Shown: piece after piece, positions 10,266 through 19,528 of the stretch
Layout of the letters: each line of letters opens with the position of its first letter
How positions within the stretch are numbered: position 1 is the stretch's first letter
Source: Monoraphidium neglectum
Taxonomy: Eukaryota > Chlorophyta > Chlorophyceae > Sphaeropleales > Selenastraceae
Assembly: GCF_000611645.1 (NCBI RefSeq)
Contig: NW_014013074.1
Location: 1 to 24,450 of the forward strand
Reading direction: 5' to 3'
DNA: 24,450 nt
Made by a program: the position numbers and the translations under genes
The notes under the pieces: generated by a model
Databases searched by the model: none
What the model was told of the DNA's origin: nothing
What the model saw: only the letters and a program-made list of their open reading frames with translations

Positions 10266-13200
10266 CTGCTGCTTCTTGGCGTCCCTCTTGCTGCCGGCCA
10301 CAGGCAGATGGGGCCGCACCTTTGAGGCGTGCCAAAGGCAGCGCCGCGAGCAAGGGTTGTGTGTGTGTGTGTGGGGATGGGGGGTAAGTGCCGGATTTCC
10401 TAACGGGGGCAACACTTGTCGCCCGCTACTGTGCGTGTAGTACCCATGGTTTGGCGCCCACCAGGCCACGGCTCCCTGGCCCACCCCCTTCACACGGCTG
10501 CGGCCTTGCCGCCATCCTGGTTGCTGTTTTTCATCACGCAGCCCAGCCCAGCTGCTGCCCAGCTGCTTCCCAGCTGCTGCCCAGCTGCTGCCCAGCTGCT
10601 GCCCAGCTGCTGCCCAGCTGCTGCCCTGCTGCTACCCTGCTGCTTGCTTGCCAGCCGATCCCCAGATGCTCCCCAGCTGCTCCTCAGCTGCTGCCCATCC
10701 GCCCGCCAGCTACCTGCGTGTCCACAAAGTACTTGGCGACGCACATGACACCCGCCATCACGGTCACGGTGCCGCAGAGGATCTGGCAGCCAAAGGCCGT
10801 GCAAACGGGGGGGGGACGCATCTTGGAGGGGGGGCTTCACTAACGCCAGGGGTGGCTGCCAAGAGGGTGTGTCAAGAGTCAGGCACACTTCAAGGGGAGA
10901 ATAGCGGAAGCCGCATCAGAGCGCAGCACGCCCACAATTGCAAGGTAAAGTCTGCCTTGCCCAGTGCTGCTTTACAGGTACCAAAATCACATAATTGCTG
11001 CTGCGCTGAGCCCCGTGTGCCTTCCCTTGAGGGACCCTTCCAGTCACACCAGCAGATTTTGCCGTGCACAGCAAAAACGGCATGAACAAAAACGGCCTGA
11101 ACCAAAAAGGCACACCCCATAAATCCAACGCCAGCATTCTCTCTCCCATGCAGACTATTGGGCGCGCAAACACAGACCCTGCGCCGCGCAGCCAGCATGC
11201 GCGCGAGCACGTGGCGCAGGCGCCGCCATCGCCAAAGCGCCGCACCTACCTGCATCGACAGTGTGGCGTCGCCCTTTGCCAGTCCGTCGTTCACCAGGCG
11301 CGTGAAGGACCCCGCGATGACTAAACCCACGTTGGCGGCGATGCCCAGCTTCGGGTATAGGGTCTGTGGGCACAGGGGGTGGGATTACGTGCATGTGTGC
11401 GTATTTGCATGTGTGCATGCGTGCATGTGTGCGTGCATGCGTGTTTGAGAGTGCAAGTTTGTGTTGTGTGTATGTGTGTGCTGATGCACGCCCGTGTCCC
11501 TGTTCATACAAGCGCCGCATGCGGGGCTGGATGCCTGGTACACATTGCTGCAGTACCCCCGAAGACTGCGCAGCTCCCCCCTCTGCACCCCCCCCAAAAA
11601 CGCACAGCGCCTTCCAAGCACCCATCGACTGGTTTGTGTGCGCTGAAACACCAATTGCACTCCTCACCACAACCTCACCTTGGCCTCTTCCACAGTGCAC
11701 ACATCATCCGCCAGCGACCTGCCGGGACATCATGTGCAGACAGCGCACTCATCAACCAGCATGAGCCCATGCGGCCGCGCCCCGACTCAATATCATACCG
11801 GTAACTAGCAGGCACCTCGCCTCACTCGACGGCGCGCACAATCAGCCAGGGGGCTGCGGCCGGCCGCTGCGTCCCCCGCCAGACACCCTTTGCCCACTCT
11901 CCACGCAACCTGGGCGCCCTCGCCCGCCATGCAGACGGAGCTTGGCGGGCGGCCCACCCACCAGAACAGCAGGCTGATGGCGACAGAGCCCCAGAGCTCC
12001 CCCAGCACGAAGAACAGCGTGTACGTCCAGTTGGCGCAGATCTTGACCAGGCAGGACAGGCTCTCGGGCAGGCTGGCGCCCAGCCTCTCCGCGAGGCCGG
12101 TGGGGTGCAGGGCGGCGACGTTTGGCAGCAGGGCTGAGGCGAAAAAGGAGAAGAAGGCGGCCAGCGGGGCGATGGCCCAGTAGAAGACGGCGTCGGGCGT
12201 CTTCTCGAATTTGGTCACCTGGAGGGGAGGGGGCGAGTGTTGGGGAAATGAGGGGTTGTGGCGGTTCTGTTGGTATATATCATAAGGCGGGTGCATTGTC
12301 AAATGCCATGAGTACTTGGCTATGATATGAGAATGGGTGACAGTGCGTCAGAGCTGTCTTTGTTGGTTGTTGAAAAACAAAATGCAACAACCCGTATCTT
12401 TGACTGCTGTGCCCAATTTCCAGGGACACCCCACAAAGCCTTCCCCCTATCGCCATCTCTTGCCCACAGAACCCCGGCGGAGCAGCGCCGCCCTGCAGTG
12501 CGTTGCCAAGAGCTCCGCGGAGCTGCACAACCATGCTACACACAGGGTGCATCCACAACCCTTCCTGGTACTGCGCGACCCCAAACAATCTAGAGTGATT
12601 TCGGAATCTTTATGCACTTTTTCGCGGGGGCACAACCTTAGTGCGCACAGGGTGCTGTTCCAACCGCTTCCCTGGGCTGCATGCGCCACTTTGAACCACC
12701 CTGAACCCCTCTAGGGCATCCCACCAGCTTATCATAGTAGAGGAAGAACGCCAGCGAGGCGGGCAGCACGCAGAACCCGTTTATGAAGGGCAGCGCTTCT
12801 GCGCCGCAGCTGGTGACGATCACGGCGTCCCGCAGGGACTGAAGGATCGTGTAGTTGACCGTGGCGCCTGCATGCACGGCGGATGGGGGGCGCATGCGGC
12901 GAAATCGGGTCGGCGTACCTGCATGCCTGCATGCTCGCATGCATGCACGCTGAGTCGGTTGCACAGGAGCATGTGTGCGCGTCGGGAACGCCGTTTGTGA
13001 GGTTGTGCATGGGACGGATGCGAAGGCTGTTGGTGGCCGCGTGCGCTGGGCCCTGCTGGCCCCTGCCGCTGCAGGATGCCCGGGCAGTTGGCTCCGGGCG
13101 TATGGCACTGGAAGTGGCTCGGCCCAAGCGCTGCTGCCTTGCCAGGCCTTTCCGGCCTGTTCAAAGCGGAGCGCACCCAAGAAAATGATGCCGAGGCCCG

Positions 13201-13495
13201 CAACCTTTTTCAGGAAAACGGCAGGGGGCAGCCCTGGCTGATCCGCGATCTCCGCCGCGACCGCGCCCGCCGCTGACGCGAGCGGCGCGCCACTTCGTCT
13301 CGCGGGGGCCGGGCGTAGCAGCGGGGTGGGGATGGCTGCAAACTGCACACTCTTCGCGGGTGCGCCGTGAGCTGCCGCCTGGTGTATGACGCGCAAGGGC
13401 GCCCGCAGGGGTGCCCGGTGCCACGCCGCACGGACATGCTGCGTCATTGCAACATGCATCTCCTGTTGCCTGCACACAGCCGTCGGTAACCTCAT
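6059..13495 (-). CDS. NTT: Plastid-type ATP/ADP translocase (TLC family) with a polyglutamine insertion
   Basis: Sixteen exons on the minus strand: 13495-13177, 12867-12725, 12218-11962, 11718-11679, 11363-11250, 10821-10714, 10319-10080, 9814-9752, 9469-9413, 9144-9097, 8826-8719, 8265-8206, 7912-7835, 7267-7190, 6747-6604 and 6403-6059. Phases close throughout, giving 733 residues. The frame opens upstream at 13567 with TTG; the first ATG is 13495 ([11 protein letters not shown]...), starting an Arg/Ala-rich, acid-poor leader of the plastid-transit type. Family landmarks in order: [127 protein letters not shown]. These are the signatures of TLC carriers, which exchange ATP for ADP plus Pi across the plastid envelope. 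The loop at residues 328-381 carries Lys-rich sequence and Gln28 (347-374). The C-terminal tail is Ala/Pro-rich and acidic. Two residues thought essential in Arabidopsis AATP1 seem changed. Exon 6 could be debated: its acceptor at 10822 adds eight residues (MRPPPVCT) relative to AATP1. Confidence 0.93.
6770..6835. repeat. TG/CG-rich imperfect microsatellite in translocase intron 14
   Basis: Alternating TG, CG and CA dinucleotides on the plus strand inside intron 14 (6748-7189), just downstream of the donor side of the exon at 6747-6604's acceptor. Not coding. Confidence 0.7.
7277..7450. repeat. Long GT/GC alternating purine-pyrimidine tract in translocase intron 13
   Basis: (GT)18 at 7277-7312 passes into GCGCGCGC, then after a short G-rich break a second GT/GC/CA-rich stretch runs to about 7450. 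The tract starts nine bases from the 3' splice site of exon 14 (exon edge 7267), so the transcript has a (CA)n run directly before the acceptor, ahead of CCCCTCTCAG. Confidence 0.93.
8356..8400. repeat. TG/CG-rich imperfect microsatellite in translocase intron 11
   Basis: A run of TGTG, CGTG and TGCG on the plus strand within intron 11 (8266-8718). No coding signal. Confidence 0.65.
9164..9190. repeat. Perfect 12-bp inverted repeat with two TGACGTCA boxes
   Basis: Arms GTGATGACGTCA (9164-9175) and TGACGTCATCAC (9179-9190) are perfect reverse complements around a 3-bp spacer. Each arm contains the palindrome TGACGTCA, 11 bp apart. The element lies in translocase intron 9, 20-46 bases upstream of the exon 10 acceptor at 9144. 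It could be a bZIP/CRE-type DNA site or an RNA hairpin beside the branch region. Confidence 0.9.
10179..10262 (-). repeat. Uninterrupted CAG28 tract coding Gln28
   Basis: Twenty-eight CTG triplets on plus read as CAG on the coding strand in exon 7 of the translocase. They are flanked by KKQQK on the N-terminal side and GQQQGK on the C-terminal side, so the repeat probably grew from a shorter Lys/Gln loop. No CAA interruptions are present, which favours slippage. Confidence 0.97.
10547..10640. repeat. 11-bp tandem repeat (CCAGCTGCTGC unit), about 8 copies
   Basis: Unit CCAGCTGCTGC repeats head to tail with few changes in intron 6 of the translocase (10320-10713), ending about 75 bp from the exon 6 edge at 10714. 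The last copies decay to CCTGCTGCTA. Each unit carries the palindrome CAGCTG. Confidence 0.9.
11385..11490. repeat. TG/CA-rich imperfect microsatellite in translocase intron 4
   Basis: Alternating TGTG, TGCA and TGCG on the plus strand in intron 4 (11364-11678), again starting about 20 bases before the acceptor of the next exon (11363). Not coding. Confidence 0.75.
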
Positions 13496-13873
13496 GGCGC
13501 CCCTTTTTTGCGCAATTGATGTCGCAGGCACGCGCTGTCGGCTTGTAATACGGTAAAGGAGTGCCAAGTCTCGGCGCTGCAGGGTTGTTGTCGACCTGAC
13601 CGCAGACCTGGATGCAGTAGCTTGAAATAAAATGCTGAAATTAAATAGTCTATCTCATAATACTGTAGACCGGCTGCATCAGCTTGCTGGGTGTCGACAG
13701 GTAGTCAAGATCCGCAAAAGGGTCAGGCCCCTGTAGTAGGAGGAAGCATATGCTTGTAAGAATAGACCTCGGATATGACAGATTATTTCGCGATCACTTG
13801 TCAATTGTGCTTAGCATCCTTGATCACGGCCGCTACTGAAACACGTACTCCAAGCGCAAGTGACTCCGCATCC
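13496..13873. promoter_or_regulatory. Shared promoter region between divergent translocase (-) and PITH (+) genes
   Basis: The 378 bp between the two start codons must hold both 5' UTRs and both core promoters. An AT-rich core at about 13621-13665 stands out in otherwise GC-rich DNA. It contains TATTTAAT on the minus strand (13640-13647, about 145 bp from the translocase ATG). No confident TATA box for the PITH gene was seen. If the PITH protein starts at the upstream ATG (13775), the region shrinks to 279 bp. Confidence 0.6.
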
Positions 13874-15718
13874 ATGCCACCCTCGCAAGGATGTTGCAGC
13901 CACGATCATGACTGTGACGCGACGGATTGCGGACCCGCCTACTCGCTGTACAAGCATATCAGCCTCGAGCAGGTGCCACACCCACTGCCGCTGCCGCACT
14001 GCGGCGGCGCGCCAACGCACACCTTAGCTTGCTCCAAAATGCCACGCGCTGAGCGTTCCCAGCCATAGTCGCATCTCTGCAAACGCGTGGGAACCGCTCA
14101 TGCTTCTCAAGGACAGAACGGCGATCTCGCCAGGAAGGATCGCGCCTGTACTGCTTGCCGGCCAGCCCAAGCGACGCCTCCGCGCCGCGCCGCGCCGCGC
14201 CGTCCCGCACCGCGCCAACGCCGCAGGTGCGCTGCCTGAACGAGGACGCCGAGGGGTCCTGCCGCAACGTGTTCCGGCCGTGGGAGGCGCGAACCCAGCC
14301 CGTGGCGCAGCCCCTGCGCAGCGACCCCGACGACGAAGAGCTCCTGCTCACTGTGCCGTGAGTGGAAAAAAGTCAAGCCCAGGCCGCCGCCGGCAGCCAT
14401 GCACGCGTGGCCTTCCTGCTCAGATCTGCCCTTGCGATGCCTGCAGGCACGCCCCGCCCGAGGTGCACAGCAGATCGACCACAGCCGCGCGCCGGGGCGG
14501 ACTCGCGCGCACGGCCACCGCCGGAGCTTTACATTTGGCAGTGGAGGTTTGCGCGACGCGGGCCGCCGGCGAGTGTAGGAAAGCGCTGGCGCACGCCTCG
14601 CCTCGCCTGCTCGTCATCCTGATTCCACCCCTGCCGCCCACCTCTCAGGTTTGACGGAGCGGTGAAGCTCAAGGCTGTGTGCGTCATCGGCGGTGGAGAG
14701 GGCCGGGCGCCGGCCAAGATGCGGCTGTGAGAGCCCCAGGGTTCCCTTATGGCTGCGTACGCCTGTATTGTGGGCCGGCACAAAAAAATAGAACAAGATG
14801 ATAAACACGATTACGGCGGCACGAGTGGGCGCCGGGCCGGTGCCGCCCAATCCATCCGCCCACCCGCCAAGCGGCGGCCCCGTCGCTCTCAGCCGCCTCC
14901 AGCCGCCTCCAGTGCCCCGACACTCGGCCAACACGCTCAACCGCCAGCCGCCAACCGCCAACCGCCGACCGCCCCCCCCCTCCCACAGCTTCATAAACCG
15001 TGACGACCTCGATTTCAGCGCGGCCCACGCCATGGCGCCCGTCCAGGAGTTTGAATTGCAGCAGGACAACGCCAGCGGCACAGTAGAGTACCCGACACAG
15101 TAAGCCCCCCGCTGCCCCAGGGTGGCGATAGGGCGTTGGTGTGGCCGACGCGATCGCCCCGCTGTCGCAGCAGCAGCCCCCTTGGCCATTGGAAGCTGCC
15201 CTCCAGGGACGACGCGTTACCCTTCGGACGGCGACGGCTCTGCCAACTGGCTGCACCTCGCCGTTCGGCCGTTCCGCTTGCGGCGTGATTGCCGCCCGTG
15301 CTCCCCCATGTTTGCCTTCACCCGCAGGGTGGCCAAGTTTGGCAGCGTCCACACCCTGACGCTGCACTTCCAGGGGACCTTTGGGTCCGACCAGAGCGAG
15401 ATCACATTCATAGGGCTGAAGGGCGACTTTTCAGAGGTGCGTGGGCAGCACAGCGCTGCGCTCCACCAGCGTCGCTGCGTTGCATCTGTGGTGCGTGGCC
15501 CCCTCTGTCACTTCCGAGCTGCAGCACCAGTGACAATCACACATTGGAACCCGCCGTCGCGCGACCCACCGACCACACCTCTTGCTGCCGACCTCCGGCT
15601 GCGCTCCCCACTGCAGCGCAACCGCCGGGCGGTGGAGGCTGTTTACGAGCTGCGGCCGGTGCCAGAAGACCACAAAGTGCCCGGCATGAAGCAGGGCGGC
15701 CACTTTGACGTCGCATGA
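13874..15718 (+). CDS. PITHD1: PITH-domain-containing protein
   Basis: Six exons: 13874-13972, 14227-14357, 14649-14726, 14989-15099, 15328-15436 and 15617-15718, giving 209 residues, close to the roughly 211 of animal PITHD1. The N-terminus is Cys/His-rich (GCCSHDHDCDATDC), as in PITHD1. It is followed by YSLYKHISLEQ, CLNEDAEGSCRNVFRPWEAR, DPDDEELLLTVPF, VKLKAVCVIGG, PAKMRLFINRDDLDF, EFELQQDNASGTVEYPT, KFGSVHTLTLHF, FIGLKGDFSE and DHKVPGMKQGGHFDVA. The PITH domain is a beta-sandwich also found at the C-terminus of thioredoxin-like TXNL1, which binds the proteasome; the function of stand-alone PITH proteins is poorly known. An in-frame ATG at 13775 would add 33 residues with no counterpart in the family, so I prefer 13874. 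Donors are GTGCCA, GTGAGT, GTGAGA, GTAAGC and GTGCGT. It shares a promoter region with the translocase. Confidence 0.95.
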
Positions 15719-16315
15719 GCGCGGGGTTCGTCGTTGACGCTAGGTGTAGGGCCAGGAGCCGCCCTGCCCCCCCTCACTGAAGGGGTGAGCCTGGCCAGGG
15801 CCACGTTTTGCATGGTGGCCTTGCGCCTTTGCCGATGGGGGTTGCTCCCTGTCAAGGGCATCATCAGCACATTCTAGTCAATTCATACTCGATTATGATC
15901 CCCAACGAACCCTATTGTACGCTGTAGGGTAGTGTGCCGCTCGTATTTGTGCATAATTGTGTTGCCTGTGCAGCTGCTGATCATGTTACAAGTGCATTGA
16001 ATGGTGTTTGCATGTAGAGCACGTACAGCCTCACACCCCTGCGCCCTGGCTTGACACTAAGTAGTGCAACACGCGGCGTTTGCGGTCACTGTATTTGGAT
16101 TGATTCTAGAAAAATGTGCACCCCAGGGCCGCGCAATGGTGTATCGCCAACCAAAAAACGGCGCTTTGTCAGCACGGAACGACACCAGCAGGACTTGCCA
16201 GCAGACGAACCAGGAGGGGGGGGGTGGAAAGGCTACTTGCTGGCTCCTTGGCCCCTGTTCCTTATCAGGGCATGCATGATGATCACATCATCGCAGGTAC
16301 TGCGCGCCGGGCCCA
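15719..16315. other. Intergenic between convergent PITH (+) and ankyrin (-) genes
   Basis: Holds both 3' UTRs. On the minus strand TGTAA occurs at 15984-15988, 328-332 bp past the ankyrin stop, and another overlaps that stop codon itself. On the plus strand I found no TGTAA for the PITH transcript. No gene-like frame with recognisable similarity is present. Confidence 0.5.
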
Positions 16316-18079
16316 TTACAACGCGTACTGAGCGATGATGCGCTTGCAGTCGGGGCAGGTGACGGCACCCTTGATGGCCGCCACGCCGCCCGTCTGGGCC
16401 TTGGACTTGATCAGCAGCTCTGCACGAGGGGCGGCAGAGGCGGGGCCGGGGCAGCAGGTGGGCGATCTGATCTGAAGCCCTGCTGCCTTGGACAGCTCGA
16501 TGGGTCCCACCTCGCTCTGGGACCGCTCGCCGAGCTGTCAGACAGCAAGCGGCGTCCAAGCAGCCTCGACACCAATACATGGGGCTGCGTCCGAGCGAGC
16601 GTGGCGGGGCGGCCACGCGCCCAAACCGGGCCCCTAACCCACGCCGGCGCCTGCGGCCGCGGCGGCGGCGCGCACCCGCGATGTTCTGCCACCCGGAAAG
16701 AAGGGCAACGTCCAGCGCCGTCTTGCCGTCCCTGTCCTTAGCCTCCAGGTCAGCGCCCGCCTGGATGAGGGCCAGGGGGATGTCCTTTGGGGGGAACTTG
16801 TAGTGGCCCTGCGAAAAAACAGGGTTGGGCGGTGCCTTACGTTGAGGCGGCGGCGGCGGGGAGCATGCTAGCCCAGAGGAAGGTGGCTGCTGACGAGGCG
16901 AGGGGGGCGGGGGCGCCGGTCGGGCGGCAGGGCAGCCCAGAAGGCGCGCCGGCCCGCGTTGTGCCGACGGGGCGAAGTCCGAACAGCCCCGCTGCACCAG
17001 AGGGCGCCGCCTCCGTCGCCCCTCTCAGGGGGCACTGCCGGAGAGGGAGCCATGGGCGCGCGCGAGGGCGTGGGGGCGCGGGGCGCTCGCGGGCCGCACC
17101 TCGCGGGCGATGTAGAGCAGCGGCGTGTCGCCGGCGGCGTTGCGCGCGTTAAGGTCGGCGCCCGCCCTGATGGCCGCCTCCACCCCCGCCTTGTCCAGCT
17201 TGGTGATGGCCTGGCAGGGAAGAAGACGGGGCATCCAAGGTGAGTGGGCGCAGGCATGCAGTCGGCGAGAGACGCTGATCGTGCTCAGCCGGTGACAAAG
17301 AAGCGGTACCCGTCCTCCGTCGGTGTTTGCTGAGGGCCGGACGTCCCATAATGCAGCGGAGCGCCTGCTCGCGCCGCGCCGCATGCACGGTTCCGCGTGG
17401 CGGTGTGCCTGGTGCTACTGGTCCCCAGCGTATCAGCATCCCTCTCCCCGAGCCCCCCGCTCCAGCTGCGTTGTAGCCCAGGGGCGCAGCCGCTGAAACC
17501 GCCGGCCCGCAATCACCGCCCCGGTGTCTCAGGCTGCGTCGAGCTGCGTGCGTGGCTGTCGTTCACTGTCCACAATGCCGGTGGCGCCGCGTCGCCTCTC
17601 TCCCCCCCCCCCCTGCACGGCTCGGTGTCGCGGCTACCGTGCACCCACCTGCCACAGCGGCGGCAGTGAGGGGTCCACCTGCTGGAATGCGGCAGTGGCC
17701 TTGTAAATGCCACTCACAAAGCCTGCGATGGCTTGGCGGGCCCTGCGATTGAACGGAGTGCCGTGTGAGCGCTAGGGACGACGTCTTGCACATGTGCATG
17801 TTCCCATCTGCCCGCCCATCCACTTCAGGGCCAATGGCTGGTGACAACTGCCGCAGCTGACAGCACATAAAACAGGCAGACGCCCGCTGCATATTATGCT
17901 TGCATGTCCAAGGGGACGCACGGGGGGTCAGAGGATGAAGCTGCGCCAGTAGTGTCAGCGGCACGCTGCACCTGCTGTGCGGCGCGGCGCCCAGCAGCGG
18001 GGGCAGCACAAGGTGTGGCAAATGGGTGAGCCACGTGCCTCGTGCTGCTGACTGCCACGGGACGCCTGCTGAGCTGCAT
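16316..18079 (-). CDS. Ankyrin-repeat protein, probably plastid-targeted, with a C-terminal CPDC motif
   Basis: Five exons on the minus strand: 18079-17922, 17742-17649, 17210-17100, 16808-16676 and 16419-16316, giving 199 residues. The start is the first ATG (18079); the frame extends upstream only through a GTG. The first 50 residues (MQLSRRPVAVSSTRHV...) are rich in Ser, Arg and Ala and poor in acids, like a chloroplast transit peptide. Residues 53-83 (ARQAIAGFVSGIYKATAAF...) form a probable helical segment. Two ankyrin repeats follow: AAIRAGADLNARNAAGDTPL and LALIQAGADLEAKDRDGKTA-LDVALLSG, an ordinary protein-binding scaffold. The tail GAVTCPDCKRIIAQYAL carries a CxxC pair that could bind metal or be redox-active. 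The partner is unknown. Exon 1 to exon 2 is the least certain junction: a GTGCGT donor in phase 2 was chosen over weaker options because it keeps the helix in frame. Convergent with the PITH gene. Confidence 0.86.
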
Positions 18080-19528
18080 GGCTACTTGCGCTGACACTCA
18101 GATCGTGTGGTTTGGGTGGCACGCGGATCAGCGAATATCGTAGCAGCAATGCACAGCGCGATGGAAACTCAGCGGATCAGATGGCTGTCCAAATGAAGTG
18201 GTTCTGACAAGAAGGCGCACGCACAGGTCGCGCACTGGCCTGCAGAGCACTGCTCTTGACCAGCCAGGCCCAAAGACTTCAGCACAAACCCCTCCTGTAC
18301 AAGAAGAGGCTCCAAAATTATTATTTATAGAATCTTGCATTTGCATCCCCGATGGAGCGGCCTGCTTTGGCTGTGCGCTTTGGGGGAGCTGTGCTAACAG
18401 TTGACCTGTGGTTTGACTTTCGCAACACAAGGCTGCTTTAAGTTGGCAACCCCTTGGCAACCTACAGGCGTAGCACATCGTCCCCAGAGTGTTTCCTTAG
18501 CACAGCTATGCAGGCCAGCGAAGGAGCAGCAGGCCTGCTGAATCACCATAAGCAATTACAGGAATGCATGACAATGCACGGTTGCTCGCACCGTGTTGTG
18601 GCAGGCAGGGTGCTGCTTGTGCATGTGTTTGCAACAGGAAGGGAAGGCAAAGAAGGTTTTTGCGACAGGGAAAAAGGCAGTTTGGATAATATTTTTGGTG
18701 GGGGAATCAGCTGCAAACAGGCTTCTAGCCACAAACTGCTTGAGGAAGTGCTACAACCCAGGGGCACCCAATTTCAAAGCACGTGCCGCCAAAACAGCCG
18801 ACACCGCCACACAATCGAGCCGCAGGAGCACGTATACAAGCAAGAGTCGCCTGGGCTTGCAATCTTGGTGTGCCGCACAGTCCAGCGCCCAGTCACCCGC
18901 AAGATGGCGGCACACCAGCAGACCAGGTGACTCAGCACACATGGCACTCACGACACCACCCTGACTGGGCACCTGCCACGAGCGGCGTTGCGGCTGTATG
19001 CATGGGGCCTAGCGTTCAACATTCTCTAAGCTCTCAGATGTACGCTTTTGTTGTTGTCACGTAATAAGAGTAGGGAGAAATCACTTTGAAGCCGTCAAGT
19101 CACATAATGCGTTAGGGCAATTTGCCACTGCGGAACCTCCGCCACCTCCGCAGTCAAGAGGCGCCTCGCGTCGCAAAGAGCCGCCGCGCCATGAGTCATC
19201 CTGAGCTCCTGTGCTCCTGTGCTCCTGTGGCCCTCCCCCGCAGCACGTGCCGCCGGGTGCCGCATCATTGCCGCCGGGCCGCCGCCTCATCCAACGCGTT
19301 CTGCTGCACGCCACCCGGGCCGTAGCTACTAATGCCACTGCAGGCGCCGCAGCTGCGGCCGCTGGCATTGCTGCTGGCGGCCAGTGAAAACCTGGAGTAG
19401 TCCGAACAGGATGCACGTATACAACATCAGTGTCAAACGTGAATGACGAGCTGCATTCATAAAAATCTGAAAAGTCTAATAACTTCCAACAGTAAACATG
19501 CATTATTGCCACCACCACCAACGGGCCG
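18080..19528. other. Intergenic: promoter side of the ankyrin gene and 3' flank of the 2H gene
   Basis: No supported gene. A TATAAATA-like element on the minus strand (18322-18329) lies about 243 bp upstream of the ankyrin ATG and may be its core promoter. The 158-codon plus frame at 18454-18930 shows no domain or splice pattern I recognise. A minus-strand TGTAA at about 18556 is nearly 1 kb from the 2H stop and is doubtful as its poly(A) signal. Confidence 0.5.
18322..18329 (-). promoter_or_regulatory. TATA-like box of the ankyrin gene
   Basis: TATAAATA on the minus strand inside a short AT-rich island, the only such element upstream of the ankyrin start codon. The distance to the ATG (about 243 bp) would require a 5' UTR of roughly 210 nt. 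Confidence 0.35.

Noticed and set aside
10081..10440. 119-codon plus frame with a long polycysteine tract
   Set aside because: It is the opposite strand of the CAG28 tract in translocase exon 7.
10797..10821. Apparent non-AG acceptor before translocase exon 6
   Set aside because: Counting the C run as nine bases shows that the CCAAG acceptor at 10822 is in phase 0 and gives a normal exon with eight extra residues.
13496..13567. 24-residue N-terminal extension of the translocase
   Set aside because: The upstream start of that frame is TTG; the first ATG is at 13495.
18454..18930. 158-codon plus frame in intergenic DNA
   Set aside because: No domain, signal or splice structure recognised; likely chance or untranslated.
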